Of a DNA stretch of 9,557 bases, positions 1 through 5,920 are shown piece after piece. The number at the start of each line of letters is the position of its first letter. Position 1 is the stretch's first letter. The notes below the pieces were generated by a model that did not search any database, was not told the origin of the DNA, and saw only the letters and a program-made list of their open reading frames with translations. Where the stretch lies: the NCBI GenBank assembly GCA_964591255.1, contig CAZQAA010000042.1, positions 1 to 9,557 of the forward strand. Reading direction: 5' to 3'. The position numbers and the translations under genes are program-made. The stretch is from CAZQAA01 sp964591255. Lineage in GTDB: Bacteria; Desulfobacterota; DSM-4660; Desulfatiglandales; Desulfatiglandaceae.

Positions 1-311
1 TCTCTGCGGCACTTATCTCCATAGTGTACGCGATAACGAAGATCAATCCCGCTGTTTTGAGCCGGATGGAGCATGCATCCAATCCGCCGGTATCCTTCAT
101 CCAAATATCCAAGGGCCCAGCAACTAAATCCTGTAATAGGCACAACGTCGTCCTTTTTCTCCAAAAAGGCCCTTCTATTTTCCTGGAGGAATCTTCTTAT
201 ACTGCTACGGTATTGAATATGCTCATAGCCTTGTGGCCTAATCGGTGGACAACAGGCAAAGCAAGTCTTTTCCCTGTCCGGACAACAAAGTGTAGGCCCT
301 GTCATCTCCAT
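1..311 (-). CDS. Cysteine-rich protein of unknown function, C-terminus cut by window edge
   Basis: The frame is open from ATG at 311 to the left edge, giving 103 complete codons, so the C-terminus is missing. An in-frame TAA 18 bases upstream limits the start; no clear Shine-Dalgarno is seen. Eight cysteines are visible: C9, C10, C17, C20, C21, C64, C79 and C101. They include a CFACCPPIRP block (17-26) and a later block reading GFSCWALGYLDEGYRRIGC (61-79), followed by an LHPAQN motif. Clustered CxxCC with later single cysteines resembles metal- or cluster-binding proteins such as the YkgJ type, but I cannot assign a family with confidence. No membrane segment or signal peptide is visible, so it is probably cytoplasmic. 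It starts 11 bp after the CNNM gene and is probably the last visible member of the mobA-CNNM unit. A function in metal binding is inference from the cysteine spacing only. Confidence 0.72.
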   Translation of the reverse strand, partial: MEMTGPTLCCPDREKTCFACCPPIRPQGYEHIQYRSSIRRFLQENRRAFLEKKDDVVPITGFSCWALGYLDEGYRRIGCMLHPAQNSGIDLRYRVHYGDKCRR

Positions 312-322
312 CGCTTGCCATA

Positions 323-1366
323 TTATCCCTTAGATGGTTTTCTGGCCGCAATCCGGCTTCGGCGCTGCCGCGCCAGTTCCCGTTTATCGATAACCTCATC
401 TGATTCATCTATTATCTCTCGGCCCAGGATCTCCTCAAGTATATCTTCAAGGGTAACAAGGCCTGAAAGGCCGCCATATTCATCAAGCGCTATAAAAAGA
501 TGCTGTCTGAGTTCGAGGAACTCCAACAATACCTTGTTCAATCTGGCTGTTTCAGCCACAAAGTGGACCGGTCTCATGAGCTGTGTCAGCCGCATATCCT
601 TTTTTCCCTGTGCAAGGGCGATAAAGAGTTCCTTTGTAAGCACAATTCCCACCACATCTTCAATATCACGATCGTATACAGGGAATCTGCTATGTTCCCA
701 GTTGACCGGCACCATACTGGCCTCCTCCAGAGTAAGGTGCTCACTTAAAGAAAAAATCACCGTTCTGGGGGTCATAACCTCTCTGACCGTTTTATTCTGC
801 AACGTCAAGATGTTTTCTATAGTCACCTTCTGGTATGGCTTGATACCGCCAGTGCGGAGACTCAAATGAGCCATAATGCGCACCTCTTCCGCCGTTACGA
901 TCTCATCTGTCTTGCCTTTGGCCAGCAACTGTGTAACAAGGCGGCTTAACCATATGGCAGGCGCCAACAAGCGGACCAGCCATCTCAAAGGACAGGCTAC
1001 TACCGGGACTAATGGTTTGGCATACATAACCCCAACGGTCTTGGGGATGATTTCAGAAAATATCAAGATGGCCAAAGTAAAAAAGGCGGAAAAATATGCA
1101 AGCCAATTATGCCCAAAAACAGAAGTGGCAGCAGATCCTGCAAATGCAGCGCCTGCGGTATTTGCAATGGTATTGAGTGACAGGATTGCCCCTATGGGAC
1201 GGTCTATATCGGCACGCAACCTCTTGAATGTTATGCCAGAGGGTTTACCTGCCAAGGCCAATGCTTCAATGTACCTTGCAGGAACAGAATACAGGACAGC
1301 TTCAAAAAGTGAACATCCGGCGGAGACAAAAATTGCAAGGCCCACCGCTATTATTAATTCTATCAT
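323..1366 (-). CDS. CNNM/CorC-HlyC family membrane protein with paired CBS domains, short form
   Basis: The 347-residue protein has an N-terminal DUF21/CNNM transmembrane domain with hydrophobic stretches at about 2-28, 61-85, 90-116 and 118-149. It includes the family motifs NTIANTAGAA (65-74) and SEIIPKTVG (104-112). A CBS pair follows, opened by VMTPRT (197-202), with SRFPVYD (226-232) and DEYGGLSGLVTLEDILEEI (295-313). The family is linked to Mg2+/Co2+ transport or efflux, with CBS domains that can bind adenine nucleotides. It stops about 25 residues after the second CBS with a basic tail and lacks the C-terminal CorC_HlyC domain found in longer members of 420 residues or more. The start ATG overlaps the mobA stop by 4 bp, and GGAGG lies 11 bases upstream inside mobA, so translational coupling is likely. 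Family assignment is firm; substrate and direction of transport are not known. Confidence 0.92.
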   Translation of the reverse strand: MIELIIAVGLAIFVSAGCSLFEAVLYSVPARYIEALALAGKPSGITFKRLRADIDRPIGAILSLNTIANTAGAAFAGSAATSVFGHNWLAYFSAFFTLAILIFSEIIPKTVGVMYAKPLVPVVACPLRWLVRLLAPAIWLSRLVTQLLAKGKTDEIVTAEEVRIMAHLSLRTGGIKPYQKVTIENILTLQNKTVREVMTPRTVIFSLSEHLTLEEASMVPVNWEHSRFPVYDRDIEDVVGIVLTKELFIALAQGKKDMRLTQLMRPVHFVAETARLNKVLLEFLELRQHLFIALDEYGGLSGLVTLEDILEEILGREIIDESDEVIDKRELARQRRSRIAARKPSKG

Positions 1367-1992
1367 CTACTTTTTGTCCTCCATAGCTGTTTTGGTGTAT
1401 TAACATTAAAAAAGGATATGAGTTCCGGATCAAATCTCCGGATCTCATCCTCCTCCACATATCGGACCGAAATATTGTCGAAAAATTGAACAATCTGGTT
1501 AGTCCCGCAAGCTATCAACTGTTTGACTGATGCGAGACATTTTTTGTCATAAAGGGCATGCAGTGGTTCTATTTTCCAGGATATTCTCGGCACTACTGCG
1601 CTGAATGTTCCCATATTCCTTGCCATATACCTAATGAGGTCTTCGCTCAAATAGGGCATATCACAGGCAACAAAAAAGCCCCTGCTATGCGACATAAACG
1701 ACAGGCCGGCATGTATACCTCCTAATGGGCCGATATTTTTAATGATATCCCTGTGCATAGGAAGCCCAAGGTAAGCATACTCATCAGGTGTGTTGGTAAT
1801 AAGGATTATCTCTTTAAATACAACCCTCAGCACCTCTATGACCCTTTCGATCAGAGGTACTCCATTTACTCGTGCAAAGGCCTTGTTGGACCCATAACGG
1901 GAATTTTTTCCGCCTGCAAGTATCACTCCACAAATATCTTTATAGGATGGCAAAACACTTGCCCCTGAAGATTTTTTCAAACAGGTTGCCAT
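1363..1992 (-). CDS. mobA: Molybdenum cofactor guanylyltransferase (MobA-like)
   Basis: MobA transfers GMP from GTP to molybdopterin in the cytoplasm, the step towards bis-MGD cofactor for DMSO-reductase-family enzymes such as formate dehydrogenases. The 209-residue protein carries the nucleotidyltransferase signature LAGGKNSRYGSNK (25-37), then GPLGGIHAGL (88-97), the metal-binding CDMP (110-113), PLHALYD (143-149) and FNVNTPKQL (195-203). These are the order and length expected of MobA. The N-terminus is longer than usual: 22 residues precede the VILAGG strand, and no Shine-Dalgarno stands before ATG 1992. A TTG 13 codons downstream, behind a GGGG stretch, is an alternative start. It is the first gene of the leftward unit and diverges from infA. 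A CTP:molybdopterin cytidylyltransferase (MocA) is possible, but the C-terminal half fits MobA better. Confidence 0.88.
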   Translation of the reverse strand: MATCLKKSSGASVLPSYKDICGVILAGGKNSRYGSNKAFARVNGVPLIERVIEVLRVVFKEIILITNTPDEYAYLGLPMHRDIIKNIGPLGGIHAGLSFMSHSRGFFVACDMPYLSEDLIRYMARNMGTFSAVVPRISWKIEPLHALYDKKCLASVKQLIACGTNQIVQFFDNISVRYVEEDEIRRFDPELISFFNVNTPKQLWRTKSR

Positions 1993-2115
1993 ATAGTTAC
2001 AAAAAATTAATACGTTATTTGAAAGCCTTGAAGATTATTTCATGCAAGGTGCAGGTATTAATTTGACATTATAGCACAAGATGATAATCTTACTATCTGA
2101 AACTACATATCAGAG

Positions 2116-2145
2116 TTCATGATTAAAACGATTGGGGAATATAAT
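2116..2145 (+). promoter_or_regulatory. Candidate sigma-70 promoter for infA
   Basis: A perfect -10 hexamer TATAAT lies at 2140-2145. The best -35 is TTCATG at 2116-2121 (3 of 6 matches) with an 18-base spacer, so the -35 is weak. It would give a leader of about 110 bases before the infA TTG, containing the 2170-2198 hairpin. Confidence 0.35.
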
Positions 2146-2169
2146 AGCGATCTGTCAGGTATGTAGAAT

Positions 2170-2198
2170 TTTTTATGCAATCATAATGGGCATAAAAA
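2170..2198 (+). repeat. Inverted repeat (stem-loop) in the infA leader
   Basis: TTTTTATGC (2170-2178) pairs perfectly with GCATAAAAA (2190-2198) across an 11-base loop. Seven of the nine pairs are A-T. It sits between the candidate promoter and the infA ribosome binding site and is not followed by a T-tract on either strand, so it is not a standard terminator. A leader-RNA control element is possible but unproven. Confidence 0.5.
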
Positions 2199-2250
2199 GG
2201 GCAAGAAAATACATAGGTTAATCAAGATTATACCGGTTTTGATACGGGGG

Positions 2251-2263
2251 AAGGAGTATCTTG
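2251..2263 (+). promoter_or_regulatory. Shine-Dalgarno and TTG start of infA
   Basis: A strong AAGGAG (2251-2256), preceded by five G, stands 4 bases before TTG 2261-2263. An in-frame TGA at 2240-2242 closes the frame upstream and no ATG or GTG lies between. TTG is therefore the only reasonable start, and it places the first residues exactly where IF-1 proteins begin. Confidence 0.85.
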
Positions 2264-2476
2264 AGTCGAGAGGATTTGATTCAGTTGGAAGGAAGGGTTA
2301 TGCGTGTCCTGGGTGGTGGCACCATGGAGATCCAGTGTGACAATGATGTGGTCATAAGAGGTGTCTTGTCAGGACGAATGAAAAAGCACAGGATCAAGGT
2401 TATGGTAGGAGACCGGGTCCAGGTGAGCGTATCACCATATGACACATCTCATGGACTGATAACATATCGTTATTAA
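2261..2476 (+). CDS. infA: Translation initiation factor IF-1
   Basis: IF-1 binds the ribosomal A site on the 30S subunit during initiation, working with IF-2 and IF-3. The 71-residue product has the usual IF-1 length and a single OB-fold (S1-like) domain. Family landmarks are REDLIQLEG at the N-terminus (3-11), LSGRMKKHRIKVMVGDRV (36-53) and the SPYDTSHGLITYRY end (58-71), matching the SPYD..kGrItyR signature. The start is TTG. The gene stands alone: mobA diverges upstream and uxs converges downstream, so it is not in the ribosomal protein operon seen in some bacteria. In deltaproteobacteria more than one infA copy is common, so this could be a second, monocistronic copy. Identification is certain; its status as the only copy cannot be judged here. 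Confidence 0.97.
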   Translation: MSREDLIQLEGRVMRVLGGGTMEIQCDNDVVIRGVLSGRMKKHRIKVMVGDRVQVSVSPYDTSHGLITYRY

Positions 2477-2499
2477 GACTGTCATGGCTTATGGTTAAT

Positions 2500-2514
2500 C
2501 CCGTCGGCGACGGG
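2500..2514. terminator. GC-rich hairpin after infA, possible transcript end
   Basis: CCCGTC (2500-2505) and GACGGG (2509-2514) form a perfect 6-bp stem around GGC. It lies 23 bases after the infA stop, between converging genes. There is no T-tract on either strand, so it is not a textbook intrinsic terminator. It may still mark or protect a 3' end. Confidence 0.4.
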
Positions 2515-2520
2515 CTATGA

Positions 2521-2545
2521 TATCATTACGGCAAACCGTATGATA
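2521..2545. terminator. Second hairpin between infA and uxs
   Basis: TATCATTACGG (2521-2531) pairs with CCGTATGATA (2536-2545) across a CAAA loop, with one bulged T. The 10-base palindrome ATGATATCAT (2517-2526) overlaps its left arm. It lies 17 bases beyond the uxs stop on the minus strand. No clear T-tract follows on either strand, so a role in ending transcription from either side is only likely by position. Confidence 0.4.
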
Positions 2546-2562
2546 CCCAAAGAAATAAATAT

Positions 2563-3507
2563 CTATAGAATATCCCTGAAATAAGCGATAGTCTTCTTAA
2601 GTCCTTCGGTTAGAGGCACCTTGGGCTCCCAGTCAAGTCGCTCCTTGGCAAGCGTGATATCCGGACGACGACGGACAGGGTCATCCTGTGGAAGGGGTTT
2701 AAAAACGATCTCGGATCGATTTCCAGTCAACTCAACAACCATCTCTGCAAGTTCCAATATGCTGAATTCAGTCGGATTACCCAAGTTGACTGGACCAATA
2801 AAATCATCAGGGCTATTCATCATGAGTATAATGCCATCTATTAAATCATCTATGTAACAAAAGGATCGTGTCTGCAATCCATCACCATATACGGTTATCT
2901 CCTGATTGTTCAGGGCCTGGACAATAAAATTGCTTATAACCCGTCCATCATTGGGATGCATTCTGGGCCCATATGTATTAAATATCCGTACTACCCGGAT
3001 ATTTATCCCGTTTTGTCTGTGATAATCGAAAAACAGCGTCTCGGCACAACGTTTGCCCTCATCATAACATGATCTAGGACCTATAGGATTGACATTACCC
3101 CAGTAATCCTCTTTCTGGGGATGCACGGTGGGATCGCCGTAAATCTCACTGGTGGACGCCTGCAATACCTTAGCCCCTACCCTTTTTGCAAGCCCTAACA
3201 TGTTAATTGCTCCCATTACATTTGTCTTAACCGTCTTGACCGGATTATGCTGGTAATGAATCGGAGAGGCAGGACATGCCAGATTGTATATCTCGTCTAC
3301 CTCTAGGAAGATAGGATGGACTAAATCATGGCGGATTACTTCAAAATTGGGCCTGTTTATCAGGTGAATTATATTTCTTTTGGTTCCACTAAAAAAATTG
3401 TCAAGGCACAAGACATCATGTCCCTGTTCGACCATACGATCGCAGAGATGGGAGCCCAAAAATCCTCCTCCCCCGGTAATCAGTATACGTTTGGTATTGT
3501 GTTCCAT
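2563..3507 (-). CDS. uxs: UDP-glucuronate decarboxylase (UDP-xylose synthase)
   Basis: This cytoplasmic NAD-dependent enzyme converts UDP-glucuronate to UDP-xylose with release of CO2. The 314 residues form an extended SDR fold. They show the NAD-binding GGGGFLGS (12-19), D36 at the end of the second strand, YNLACPASPIHYQ (74-86), the STSEIYGDP block (118-126) whose Glu separates decarboxylases from 4-epimerases, catalytic Y148 and K152 in SCYDEGK, and YGPRMHPNDGRVISNF (179-194), which is typical of UXS. The start was chosen at 3507 because GAGG stands 7 bases upstream; an ATG five codons earlier (3522) has no ribosome site. It diverges from radA and stands alone. The enzyme supplying its substrate, UDP-glucose dehydrogenase, lies 3 kb away on the other strand. 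Product identity is firm; the polysaccharide served is unknown. Confidence 0.95.
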   Translation of the reverse strand: MEHNTKRILITGGGGFLGSHLCDRMVEQGHDVLCLDNFFSGTKRNIIHLINRPNFEVIRHDLVHPIFLEVDEIYNLACPASPIHYQHNPVKTVKTNVMGAINMLGLAKRVGAKVLQASTSEIYGDPTVHPQKEDYWGNVNPIGPRSCYDEGKRCAETLFFDYHRQNGINIRVVRIFNTYGPRMHPNDGRVISNFIVQALNNQEITVYGDGLQTRSFCYIDDLIDGIILMMNSPDDFIGPVNLGNPTEFSILELAEMVVELTGNRSEIVFKPLPQDDPVRRRPDITLAKERLDWEPKVPLTEGLKKTIAYFRDIL

Positions 3508-3518
3508 CCCTCGTCCTC
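3508..3518 (-). promoter_or_regulatory. Ribosome binding site deciding the uxs start
   Basis: On the minus strand GAGG (3515-3518) lies 7 bases before ATG 3507. The upstream ATG at 3522 is preceded only by AT-rich sequence. This favours the shorter, 314-residue protein. Confidence 0.75.
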
Positions 3519-3594
3519 TCATAAAATTATGACGTTGGCAATAGGGTAATAAAATATAAATGGCACTACATTAGGTTCATCTGCAACTGAAGAA

Positions 3595-3610
3595 CAGGAG
3601 ACCAGGAGAC
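3595..3610 (+). repeat. Tandem octamer repeat CAGGAGAC x2
   Basis: Two perfect copies of CAGGAGAC lie head to tail at 3595-3602 and 3603-3610. Each carries an AGGAG Shine-Dalgarno-like core. The ATG at 3612 beside them is followed at once by TAA, so they do not clearly serve a start. Confidence 0.6.
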
Positions 3611-3631
3611 TATGTAATTATCAGGCAGGTC

Positions 3632-3739
3632 ATGAAATTGTCAATCAGTTTGCCGGAAGCGGCTCTCTCGTATACAGATGCAACAGATCAAATAATATCG
3701 GCGAAAGCTGCTAACCTGGGGGTCAAAGGCATAGAGTGA
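3632..3739 (+). CDS. Doubtful small ORF upstream of radA (35 residues)
   Basis: ATG 3632 to TGA 3737-3739 encodes 35 residues beginning MKLSISLPEAALSY. A modest AGGCAGG lies just upstream. The frame is open back to a TAG at 3572-3574 without another good start. The peptide has a mildly hydrophobic N-terminus and no recognised motif. The ORF ends 27 bases before the 3767-3803 stem-loop. It could be a leader peptide, a remnant, or chance; chance is quite likely at this length. Confidence 0.2.
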   Translation: MKLSISLPEAALSYTDATDQIISAKAANLGVKGIE

Positions 3740-3766
3740 CAAAAAAACAAAGTCATGTTATTCTTT

Positions 3767-3803
3767 CTTCAGTCTGCGTTGTCCGCATAGGATCCGACTG
3801 AAG
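3767..3803 (+). repeat. Compound stem-loop in front of radA
   Basis: CTTCAGTC (3767-3774) pairs perfectly with GACTGAAG (3796-3803). Inside, TGCG (3775-3778) pairs with CGCA (3784-3787) around TTGTC, stacked directly on the outer stem and leaving an 8-base bulge on the 3' side. That gives 12 pairs in total. No T-tract follows, so a terminator role is weakly supported. It lies 49 bases before the radA ATG. Confidence 0.5.
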
Positions 3804-3813
3804 GCCAAGATTT

Positions 3814-3842
3814 CTTACATTTCCCTAATGAAACAATAATAC
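3814..3842 (+). promoter_or_regulatory. Weak candidate promoter immediately before radA
   Basis: CTTACA (3814-3819, 4 of 6 matches to TTGACA) and TAATAC (3837-3842, 3 of 6) are 17 bases apart. Transcription would begin about 3848-3850, within a few bases of ATG 3853. That fits the absence of a Shine-Dalgarno but would make the mRNA nearly leaderless. Confidence 0.25.
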
Positions 3843-3852
3843 GGCTATATAG

Positions 3853-5211
3853 ATGACCAAACAGAAAAAATCGCGATATGTTTGTCAAGATTGTGGATAC
3901 CAGGACATCAAATGGATGGGCAAATGTCCCAACTGTGGCCAGTGGGGCAGTTTGGTTGAAGAAATCATGGAGATGCAATCAAAAAAGAGAGGCCTTTTCG
4001 TCATGAGTGAGCCGCAACCTATTGAAAGCATTTCGCTCGCATCAGAAATCATGTTGAAAACCGGTCTCAAGGAATTTGATCGCACCTTGGGAGGCGGGGT
4101 GGTTCCTGGCTCCATGGTCTTGATAGGTGGTGACCCAGGGATAGGAAAATCCACACTCATCCTGCAGATACTGAACAGGTTGTGTCACCAAGGGTCTCGC
4201 GCCCTCTATCTGTCCGGCGAGGAGTCACCTCAGCAAATCAAATTGCGGGCAGAAAGGCTGTCAGTAAATGCAGACAGTCTCTATGTAATTGCCGGAACAT
4301 GTATTGAAGACGTTTTTGAAAAAATGGGCACATTGAGACCGGATGTGCTTGCGGTGGATTCGATACAGACTGTATACACTGAAGATCTCGCCTCGGCTCC
4401 CGGCAGCGTCGGTCAGGTAAGGGAAGTTGCCTCTCGTTTGCTTTCGTTTGGAAAACAATCCGGCATATCCATTTTTTTAATAGGCCACGTAACTAAAGAA
4501 GGGGCAATTGCCGGTCCAAAGGTCCTGGAACACTTGGTGGATACTGTTCTATATTTTGAGGGAGACAGAGGATATGCATTCCGGGTGTTACGGTCTGTCA
4601 AAAATCGATATGGCTCTACCAATGAAATTGGTGTCTTTGAAATGAAGGACTCAGGCCTGGAGGAAGTAACCAACCCTTCCCGAATATTTCTGGAGGAAAG
4701 GCCCCATAACGTTCCTGGGTCTGTAGTTATCCCCTGTCTTGAGGGTACCAGACCGCTGCTGTTGGAGATTCAGGCACTTGTGGGTCCGAGTCCTCTCAGC
4801 ATGCCGAGAAGGACATCCGTGGGAGTAGACCATAATCGAATTTCACTCCTTGTGGCAGTCCTTGCCAAGAGACTGGGCATAGATTTAGGGAGTCATGATA
4901 TATTTGTAAATGTGGCAGGAGGCCTCCGGGTCGATGAACCGGCTGCAGATCTCGGCATCATGACCTCTATACTCTCAAGCTTCCTAAACAAGCCGGTGGA
5001 CCAAAAGCTCGTCATGTTCGGAGAAATAGGCCTGGCGGGTGAAATTCGCGCTGTGAGTCAGCCGGATCTCAGGATAGGAGAGGCAAACAAACTGGGTTTT
5101 TCAAAATGTATTGCCTCCAACAGCAACCTGGAAGCATTGAAATTGCAGAAAAATATGGAGACAGTAGGGGTCGAATCAATTCAGGACCTATATGAGCTTC
5201 TTTTCAAATAA
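3853..5211 (+). CDS. radA: DNA repair protein RadA (Sms)
   Basis: RadA is a RecA-related ATPase that promotes branch migration of recombination intermediates. The 452 residues match the family length and layout. A four-cysteine zinc finger comes first (C11, C14, C25, C28), then the ATPase core with Walker A GDPGIGKST (93-101) and Walker B VLAVDS (165-170). The RadA-specific KNRYG motif (250-254) has Tyr where Phe is usual. A Lon-protease-like domain (about 290-452) contains DEPAADLGIM (361-370) and GEIGLAGEIRAV (390-401). ATG 3853 fits the family N-terminus and a TAG directly precedes it in frame, so the start is fixed, yet no Shine-Dalgarno is visible. It diverges from uxs and converges with the nitroreductase gene across only 8 bp. 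Monocistronic by position. Confidence 0.97.
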   Translation: MTKQKKSRYVCQDCGYQDIKWMGKCPNCGQWGSLVEEIMEMQSKKRGLFVMSEPQPIESISLASEIMLKTGLKEFDRTLGGGVVPGSMVLIGGDPGIGKSTLILQILNRLCHQGSRALYLSGEESPQQIKLRAERLSVNADSLYVIAGTCIEDVFEKMGTLRPDVLAVDSIQTVYTEDLASAPGSVGQVREVASRLLSFGKQSGISIFLIGHVTKEGAIAGPKVLEHLVDTVLYFEGDRGYAFRVLRSVKNRYGSTNEIGVFEMKDSGLEEVTNPSRIFLEERPHNVPGSVVIPCLEGTRPLLLEIQALVGPSPLSMPRRTSVGVDHNRISLLVAVLAKRLGIDLGSHDIFVNVAGGLRVDEPAADLGIMTSILSSFLNKPVDQKLVMFGEIGLAGEIRAVSQPDLRIGEANKLGFSKCIASNSNLEALKLQKNMETVGVESIQDLYELLFK

Positions 5212-5219
5212 AACAGGAC

Positions 5220-5870
5220 CTACTCTCGCCATTTTACAACATCTTGCAAGGGAACCCTCGAGGATCGCGGTTGATTTATACTCGCTTGAGGGTCTCCATA
5301 ACCTACGGCAACTCCTATAACCACATGTTTATCCTCAGAAATATTAAGCTCTTCTTTTATATCATCATCAAATGCGTTGATAATGCCTATGGGACAAGTT
5401 GACAGTCCAAGGGCATGGGCCGCAAGCAAAAGATATCCCACCATAATACCTATATCAGTCAATCGGGTGCTTGAAAATACGGCATCTATAGTGATTATAA
5501 TTGCAGTAGGAGCCCCATAAAAATTACAGCTCCCCTCGTTGATAAAGTCCTGAAAAGATGTTTTTTCGGAAAGAGCTGGGGACATCACCTCAAAAAGACC
5601 TCTCTGTCTTTCCATAAAGTGTTCCGGAAGACGACTCACTGCGCCCGGGCCACATGAAATATTCATCTCTTTCATGCGTTTTACTAACAGCCGGCTTAAC
5701 CTCTTTCTTTCATTACCAGATACCACCATGATCTCCCATGGCTGTAAATTTATGGCCGAAGGTGCCCGCGTCGCCAGATGGAGAAGCTTCTCGAGGGTTT
5801 CCCTGTCAACCGGTTTATCAAGAAATGCCCGAACACTTTTTCTTTCCCGAATTGCTGTTATAAGATCCAT
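5220..5870 (-). CDS. FMN-dependent nitroreductase family protein
   Basis: The 216-residue protein belongs to the nitroreductase/flavin reductase superfamily: dimeric FMN enzymes that use NAD(P)H to reduce nitro compounds, quinones or other acceptors. Visible marks are the N-terminal IRERKSVRAF (7-16), whose Arg residues contact FMN phosphate, APSAINLQPWE (36-46), the central helix GIMVGYLLLAAHALGLSTCPIG (141-162) and a C-terminal GYGDP (190-194). The length matches small single-domain members. The start at 5870 is preferred because AGGAG lies 5 bases upstream; an ATG eight codons earlier (5894) lacks a site. It converges with radA and diverges from the 112-residue gene. Natural substrate unknown; the family also includes dehalogenase- and BluB-like branches, for which I see no specific marks. 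Confidence 0.9.
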   Translation of the reverse strand: MDLITAIRERKSVRAFLDKPVDRETLEKLLHLATRAPSAINLQPWEIMVVSGNERKRLSRLLVKRMKEMNISCGPGAVSRLPEHFMERQRGLFEVMSPALSEKTSFQDFINEGSCNFYGAPTAIIITIDAVFSSTRLTDIGIMVGYLLLAAHALGLSTCPIGIINAFDDDIKEELNISEDKHVVIGVAVGYGDPQASINQPRSSRVPLQDVVKWRE

Positions 5871-5880
5871 CTTATCTCCT
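5871..5880 (-). promoter_or_regulatory. Ribosome binding site deciding the nitroreductase start
   Basis: On the minus strand AGGAG (5876-5880) stands 5 bases before ATG 5870. The start at 5870 also places the MDLITAIRERKSVR N-terminus where the family normally begins, so the ATG at 5894 is disfavoured. Confidence 0.8.
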
Positions 5881-5920
5881 GATCTGGTTAGCATTTAACT
5901 TCAACGGCCTATTAAAATCT

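Larger units (their letters stand above)
1993..2260. other. Divergent intergenic region between mobA and infA
   Basis: This 268-bp AT-rich stretch separates divergent genes, so it should hold promoters for both. On the plus strand a perfect TATAAT at 2140-2145 and a 9-bp inverted repeat at 2170-2198 precede infA. On the minus strand a TATAAT at 2068-2073 could serve mobA, about 75 bases upstream of its ATG, but I see no convincing -35 partner. A TTGACA at 2063-2068 has no -10 at normal spacing. Only ORFs of 11-15 codons occur, and I do not call them genes. Confidence 0.6.
3508..3852. other. Divergent gene-poor region between uxs and radA
   Basis: The 345 bases between divergent genes hold no recognisable gene. 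They contain TTGGCA (3535-3540) with TATAAA (3555-3560) at a 14-base spacing that is too short for a good promoter. They also contain a tandem octamer CAGGAGAC (3595-3610), a 35-codon ORF (3632-3739), a run of seven A, a stem-loop (3767-3803) and a weak promoter just before radA. No RNA gene was recognised. Confidence 0.55.

Noticed and set aside
319..321. ATG at 321 on the minus strand as start of the cysteine-rich gene
   Set aside because: It is in another frame and meets a stop after 27 codons. The ATG at 311 opens the frame with the cysteine motifs.
24..869. Open frame of 281 codons on the plus strand
   Set aside because: It is antisense to the CNNM/CBS gene and the cysteine-rich gene, shows no family motif and has no ribosome site. 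It is a mirror of coding sequence on the other strand.
876..1403. Open frame of 175 codons on the plus strand
   Set aside because: It lies opposite the transmembrane half of the CNNM gene, and its translation has no recognisable domain.
2063..2088. TTGACA with GATAAT upstream of infA
   Set aside because: The spacer is only 14 bases. The TATAAT at 2140 is a better placed -10.
3561..3576. TGGCAC suggestive of a sigma-54 promoter
   Set aside because: The partner at the -12 position reads TAGGT, not TTGCA/T, so the essential GC is missing.
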